Shown here piece after piece: positions 59,001 to 64,000 of a stretch of 64,000 nucleotides of DNA (position 1 is its first letter; every line of letters begins with the position of its first letter). The DNA lies in NCBI GenBank assembly GCA_018389105.1, contig JACATO010000591.1, positions 3,071,001-3,135,000 of the forward strand. Direction: 5' to 3'. The stretch comes from Nautilus pompilius (taxonomy: Eukaryota > Mollusca > Cephalopoda > Nautilida > Nautilidae). A program made the position numbers and the translations under genes. Under the pieces are notes generated by a model that had not been told where the DNA came from, did no database searches, and saw nothing but the letters and a program-made list of their open reading frames with translations.

Positions 59001-62000
59001 GCATGTGTTTGTTACATCACTGATAACATGAGACTCTGTATTTAAATGCTGTGCACATGGTGATTTTTACAGATTATCATTTGCTGTGCTTTTACCATAT
59101 TTGGTCTTTCTACTATGCAAATTCCTTCTCTCACATTCACTGTTCATTTGAAACTCTTGCATTAAGAATTGTGTATTGTGTCTGTATAAGAGTTACACTA
59201 TCAAGTTCAAGCTAGATGCCGCAAACTATGCAAAATCTAAAACAATCAGTGAGACAGCAAAGAAACTTGGTGTGGACAGAGAACCAATTCAACAAGCTGA
59301 TTAGGAACAAAACAAATGATTATGGATCTGCCTGAGACAAAAAAGCAGCTATTGAGGGGGTTGAAAAACTCTAAAATGGAGTGGCATATCAATCAATCAC
59401 AGGAAAACAGATGAAACTGAAGGCATTGTGAGTGTATCTCTGCTGGCCACAGAAATTTCTTTGCAAGAGCAGTTGATTTGTGTCCATTCGTGTTTTATTT
59501 TCATGTTGATCAGCTGATATTATACTTGCTAATTTTCAGCACTGGGAAGTTTTCCAAGAAATCTCAGAGGTTTTCATCTTGGTTCCAGCCTTGCTTGGAC
59601 TCAAAGGGAACCTAGAGATGACCCTGGCTGCACGCCTTTCCACTCAGGTATGGCAATTATTTATTTTATTTTTTTCAGCTGTCTATCACATGCTCTGTTA
59701 AACTCTACAGCTGCTAGACAATGCCAGAACACTCGCTATGTTTATTGACTGCATGCCATTAAACAACAAAAACACCTGTGTACTGAAAATCTGTCAGTTT
59801 TGTGATCATAATTGCAAAGAGCAGCATTGAAGCTTTAATTGTTGTAAATATTCTTTAGAAAAAGGAAGAAGCCTAGTTTCCAGTAGAGTCAAATATGGTC
59901 TATAGACGCACCATTGTTGTTTTATCAGGCAAACCTAGGAAACATGGAAAAGCGGAGTGAGCAGTGGAAAATGATAGGTGGAAACTTGGCTCTAACTCAG
60001 GTAATGTGCTGTGGTATGACAGCCACTTGAGAGAGAGAGAGAGTGTGTGTGTTTTTTGAACTCTGTTGGTAAGGGTAGATCATGGGCAAGTAGGATTAAA
60101 AAATGGAAAAAAATAAAATTGATTAAATTTTGCAATCAGCCAGTAATGTGTGGAACAGTGCTATGATAATTTTGAGTTGCATTCAACAAGTTGTGAATGA
60201 AACATCTGCTGCTTAGGGTTTGAGCCACGGCTTGTGCAACACTAACTTCTGGCGTGTTGTGGAAAAACTAAATGAAGCTCAGATGAAAAAGAAATAAGTC
60301 TTTCTTTATGTGAGCCTTGAATGGCTGCAGAGCCAGGCTGCTTTAAGTGATGATGATTAAGGTGTGGAACAAGTTTTACGCTGCCATCAAATTGTATGTT
60401 TGGTCTTTTTTGCCACCTTTCTAACATGCACTGAATTTTTTTGAAGAATTAATAGAAAGAATTTATTTTCATTTAATAAAGGCTTAAAATCATAAATAAA
60501 CGGAAGATTCCATAACTTGCGGTTTGTAGAAAACTTGGTCATTATTTCCACAGAATTCTTAGCAATATGTTTAAGAAAGGCTAAATGTTTCCTACCCAAA
60601 AGATGTATGTCTGTGTTGTAGTTACAAAGAGACTGCAGGCTTAACAACACCATGTATAAATAACAGAAAATGGAAAACTCTTTTGAGTAAATAAATCTAA
60701 TAAATTTAACATCCTTATCAAATTCTGCATGAATGGAACAGATTCTGATAACCCCAAAGGTTAAAATAGATGCAAAGTTAATTTTATATAGCCTAGGAGG
60801 AAACTATTCCACTTTACTGTAAGACCAGTAAATGCTGGTTTCCTGAATTAGGAGACATTAAAAGCCACAGTATAAATAATTTGTCTGTTTAGTGTAACCT
60901 AAATTTAAATGTTTACTTGCCCTTATACACATTTTTGATGCAAAGTGTGAGTAGGCTTTAAATATTTCGTTGCTTCGGCATGGGAAGAGTAGGATTATGC
61001 AGGCTTGTAGTATTGATTGTATGCATACTTGTTTAAACTTTGATAAATCTGAGAATGGTGCACAAGCTAAATATTATAAATGACAACTGTACATTATATA
61101 TAAGTTATGCACATTAGTTTTAACTGAAAATGCTATTTTAAGTGGGACATTATCAGAAATATGAGTCCTACTCATGATAAAGGTTGGAATTCTGATAAGC
61201 CCACCTTCCCATAACCAATGTGAGTTGTTTTGTTTCCTCTGGGCTTATATTTTTAATGTTTTAGTATTTATTATCACTGTTTCATCTCTTTAGGTTTTAC
61301 TCAATAACACATATCTGCAACGTAACAGGACATACTTTACGAGGGCATAGCTGTTCTTTAGTTAAAAAAAAGGTGGTTAAATGTAATAATGCTGGTAACA
61401 TTTGCTGCTTTATCATCACCACCATTTTTCTGCTTCCTAGGCCCAGGCTATTGTGGTGGGTTTTTTAGCATCAGTAGCAGCAATGGTGATGGGCTGGATT
61501 CCAGAAGGAAAATTCAACTTGTCACACGGACTCTTGCTGTGTGCTAGCAGCATATTGACAGCATCAGTGGCAAGTTTGCTGTTAGGTAAGCGTGTACCTT
61601 TCTGGTTTTTGATCTTGTGACCATTTTCAGGTTATACATTGTTGTTTCTATTTTTCATTTTTTACTTGGCTAAGCTTTGCTAGTTTAGTTCACCAGAAAT
61701 CAGATTAATTTTAAAAAAGCATTGGGGGCAGAGAGGGGAGGAGAAATAAATCAGAGTTGCGTATATATTTGTTTGAAAAAGAAAAAAACTATTGTGCGTC
61801 AAGATGCTTTTGAATGCCGCGTTGTAATCAGATTCCATTCCGTATTTGCACAATTTTTGTGAAATACTGGTAAAAGATTGCTGTCAGTGTGGTACTAGAA
61901 ATAGGGATTACTATGTTCTAACTCCAGACAGATCTAAAATTCTGGTTATGGGTTTGAATAGAATTGTAATGGAGACAAGTCACCGCGGGATGTAGATTAT

Positions 62001-62049
62001 TGAATTTAAAAGAAATGGTATCAGAATAAAGCGAGTAAAACTGATGAAC

Positions 62050-62086
<37 letters not shown>

Positions 62087-62321
62087 GTTGAAGTTAACAT
62101 GTAAGTGAAACGACAGGTTAGGTGTTGGTTCAAACGAAACAAATTCTTCCTTCTTTTTTGGTTGGTTCTTTCAGGGTCTGTGATGGTGGCTGTGATATTT
62201 GCTTCCCGGAAGTGTAACATCAACCCAGACAATGTGGCCACTCCAATAGCTGCAAGCTTGGGAGACCTTGTGACACTCTCTCTGCTGGCAGCTATCAGTT
62301 CCTTTCTCTATGAAGCTATTA
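55661..62321 (+). CDS. SLC41A1/SLC41A2-like: SLC41-family Mg2+ transporter (MgtE-like), 3' end beyond window
   Basis: Coding exons: 55661-56080, 59540-59647, 59929-60000, 61441-61585, 62175-62321. Phases agree; 297 codons are visible. SLC41 proteins carry Mg2+ across membranes and hold two MgtE-type halves. Here the cytosolic N-terminus is long and acidic ([11 protein letters not shown]). The first membrane helix is [20 protein letters not shown]. The signature [20 protein letters not shown] follows, then [20 protein letters not shown] and [20 protein letters not shown], matching human SLC41A1/2 block by block. That is the first MgtE half; the second is off the window. I start at the ATG at 55661 ([10 protein letters not shown]); an upstream GTG frame extension has no ATG. 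Which vertebrate paralogue it matches best cannot be decided. Confidence 0.9.
56081..58015 (+). other. SLC41 intron after the first coding exon, first part
   Basis: No exon recognised. A GT microsatellite lies at about 56938-56957. Confidence 0.55.
58016..58465 (-). mobile_element. Non-LTR retrotransposon 3' fragment, copy 2, in SLC41 intron
   Basis: The minus strand reads [18 protein letters not shown] (RNase H end block), then after a break [20 protein letters not shown], the Cys/His terminal motif typical of Jockey/R1-type ORF2 ends. Same family as 49780-50345. Confidence 0.75.
59195..59440 (+). mobile_element. Pogo/Tigger-type N-terminal HTH remnant
   Basis: [20 protein letters not shown] then [14 protein letters not shown] resembles the psq-type helix-turn-helix at the start of pogo/Tigger transposases and [19 protein letters not shown] follows after a frameshift. 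It lies 100 bp before SLC41 exon 3 and has no splice borders of its own. Confidence 0.6.
59540..59647 (+). CDS. SLC41 exon with the MgtE signature
   Basis: Acceptor AATTTTCAG, donor GTATGG, 36 codons, phase 0. Encodes [20 protein letters not shown]. Confidence 0.95.
59929..60000 (+). CDS. SLC41 exon, 24 codons
   Basis: Acceptor TTTATCAG, donor GTAATG. Encodes [19 protein letters not shown], matching the family's loop ending SNLALIQ. Confidence 0.9.
60001..61440 (+). other. SLC41 intron
   Basis: Nothing recognised apart from a GA/GT microsatellite near 60031-60051. Confidence 0.6.
61441..61585 (+). CDS. SLC41 exon, membrane helices
   Basis: Acceptor CTTCCTAG, donor GTAAGC, leaves in phase 1. 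Encodes [19 protein letters not shown] and [18 protein letters not shown], two membrane segments of the MgtE half. Confidence 0.95.
62054..62082. repeat. CT microsatellite in SLC41 intron
   Basis: About 14 CT units, 92 bp before the next exon. Confidence 0.9.
62175..62321 (+). CDS. SLC41 exon with [14 protein letters not shown] motif (last visible)
   Basis: Acceptor TTCTTTCAG, donor GTGAGT, phase 2 in, 1 out. [20 protein letters not shown] is the family's most conserved ion-path motif. Confidence 0.95.
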
Positions 62322-64000
62322 GTGAGTAATGGCTCTCGTGGAATGTCTTTCTCATGTCTGCTTAGATTGCACTGACTTTAACAAATAGACTTCACACTTA
62401 CTACAAGGGACATGAATCTTTAATCGCTTTTTAAATTTTTTTTTGCCTGCTGGAAGAATGAGTTGCATCCAAACAATACTGTCCTAGTTATTTTCTGTCA
62501 GGTAGATGATTAGTCAGCAACATTGGCTGCATTTCTTTACGTCTAGATGTATTTCATTGATGACTACACTGTGTATGTCGTCCGCATCAGTTCTGTCTGT
62601 CTGTTACAGCAGCTTTTCTTAAATGAACACAATGTATAATTTTGAATCAAAAACTGGAGAGTAATGTCTGAACATTCCAACAACAGAAATTTAATCTGTA
62701 AAAGGAGAAAGCTTGGGTGGTGCTGGCTTGTTTATTCTATTTCTTCTAAATTAGTGTCAAACTCTCAGCATGGATGCTGAGGAAAAGTTTTAGGATGCAC
62801 TTGCTCGCTATGAGACAAACAATTGCCTCTCGTCCAAATAATAATAGAAGGTGCCTACAGCTGAAATGTTCAACATTTTATTTTACTTTCAGTAGGCTAA
62901 GAGTTAACACTTTAAAAAAATAGAAATTTAAAAAATAATACTTGTTTTTAATTTAATATTTGCATTAAACTATTTTGGATGATATCTAATATTTTGCATC
63001 TATTCTTTAAATGCCAAATTTTATGAGTAAAAAAGGGAAAAATGACTGGAATAAAATAAAAATAGATTTTAACTGATCAATATAAAAGAAAGGGAGGAGA
63101 GTGAGAAAGAAAGCTAAGTTCTAAAATAATTATGAGTATCGAGTAAATATATATACAGAAAAGTTAAACTTGTTAACTTCAAATAATTGAGAGGCAGTTA
63201 GAAGAATGTAAAGAGATTAGGTAATTTCCAGTTGAAATGCTATAGAGAGTTTTTGTTCTACTAGTGGATGCACTTTGTTAAACCATATCTAACAATTAAA
63301 ACATGAATTTTATACCTAATAAGTTGTTTGTAACTTTCTAATAGCATGATGCTTCAGCCATATTTATCAGTACCTGCTTTCCATTAAAACATATTCCTAA
63401 TGGTTAATTGTATTTGCTGCTTCTAAATGTTAAGATACTAAGTGTTCTTGATTTGAAATTGCATTGTATCAGTTATGGTATATTATATATGTCCAAGTAG
63501 TCAGTTTTTTGCATACTGTACTTTTTATCTTTCAGAAGAATGATTAATACAGATTCCTGGTCAGTAGTCTTTTAGTGTTGTTGACTGTGTAGTTGGTATG
63601 CAAGTCAAGTGAAAAGATTCTGTTAATCTTTTTAAGAAGGGAGTTTGACTCTAGAAAACAACAACAAACAAACAAACAAACACTTCATGGCCACTTTGGC
63701 TTTGTATTTGCCTTTAAGATAAACTCTTACTATGAGGTCTGAAAATGTCATCAAAAATGGTGTATCCCTGATACTTTACAAGTTACCAAAGGTAGAAGGG
63801 GAAAAAGTGGAAACCTGGCTGATCCCTGTGAATTCTATTGTCACAGGTACTACAGGAGTGGGCCTAAGGTTCAGATGTTATGTAGTGAGACATTTCACAA
63901 TTGGTTTCTTTACTTCTGAAACCTGCTAGGAACAGCTCAAGTTGCTGAATAACAATCAGCAAATCCAATCTTGGTTTCTATCTGATTTTTGCATTTTAGC
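62322..64000 (+). other. SLC41 intron running to the window end
   Basis: No exon seen. The last bases, TTTTTGCATTTTAG then C, form a good acceptor, so the next exon probably begins at 64000. Confidence 0.6.

Noticed and set aside
63732-63926. 65-codon open frame in the last SLC41 intron
   Set aside because: No match to the expected second MgtE half and no acceptor in phase.

Overview
This is a eukaryotic, AT-rich, intron-containing genomic window. Five signs point to an invertebrate: split genes with GT-AG introns, CpG-rich islands in a CpG-poor background, many decayed DNA transposons, SINE-like repeats, and a short run of the TTAGG telomere-type repeat. The TTAGG run and the transposon families (ZBED-like hAT, Tigger/pogo, Tc1, mariner, and the DSFCYVCG family common in arthropods) make an arthropod the best guess, perhaps a chelicerate such as a horseshoe crab. 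The clade is inference.

Layout. (1) 1-8900: an intronless-CDS BTB-BACK-Kelch gene (5066-6847, +) after a 5' intron. (2) 8930-15560: a repeat block. It holds a 2.46-kb hAT element with TIRs and an 8-bp target duplication, a decayed DSFCYVCG-family element, a 140-bp foldback and a SINE-like copy. (3) 16690-40970 (+): an ERICH3-like gene. It has a CpG-island promoter, a 20-nt first coding exon, seven ordinary exons and one giant terminal exon of 7,748 coding nt. My nine-exon model closes in frame at 2,896 aa. The introns carry a second hAT, SINE-like copies and a Tc1 remnant. (4) 44363-48907 (-): the NOPCHAP1 (C12orf45) orthologue, with a SINE-like copy and a Tigger remnant in its last intron. 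(5) About 50670-52760: a GC-rich, tandem-repeat-bearing interval that looks like a divergent promoter. (6) 55552 to the end (+): an SLC41-family Mg2+ transporter, truncated by the window edge, with upstream ORFs in its 5' leader.

The genes do not form one pathway. Two points stand out. The NOPCHAP1/SLC41A head-to-head pair appears to be the same arrangement as in human (from memory). The ERICH3-like giant exon encodes a modular disordered repeat protein (K-[IV]-T-x-x-L-K-K, S-x-E-S-Y-[LI]-K-x-x-Y and P-I-x-Q-I modules) that has expanded by recent in-frame duplications of 873, 882 and 918 bp, and it opens with clustered Q-Q-T-D motifs resembling LC8 dynein-light-chain sites. That exon is the best candidate here for undescribed biology.
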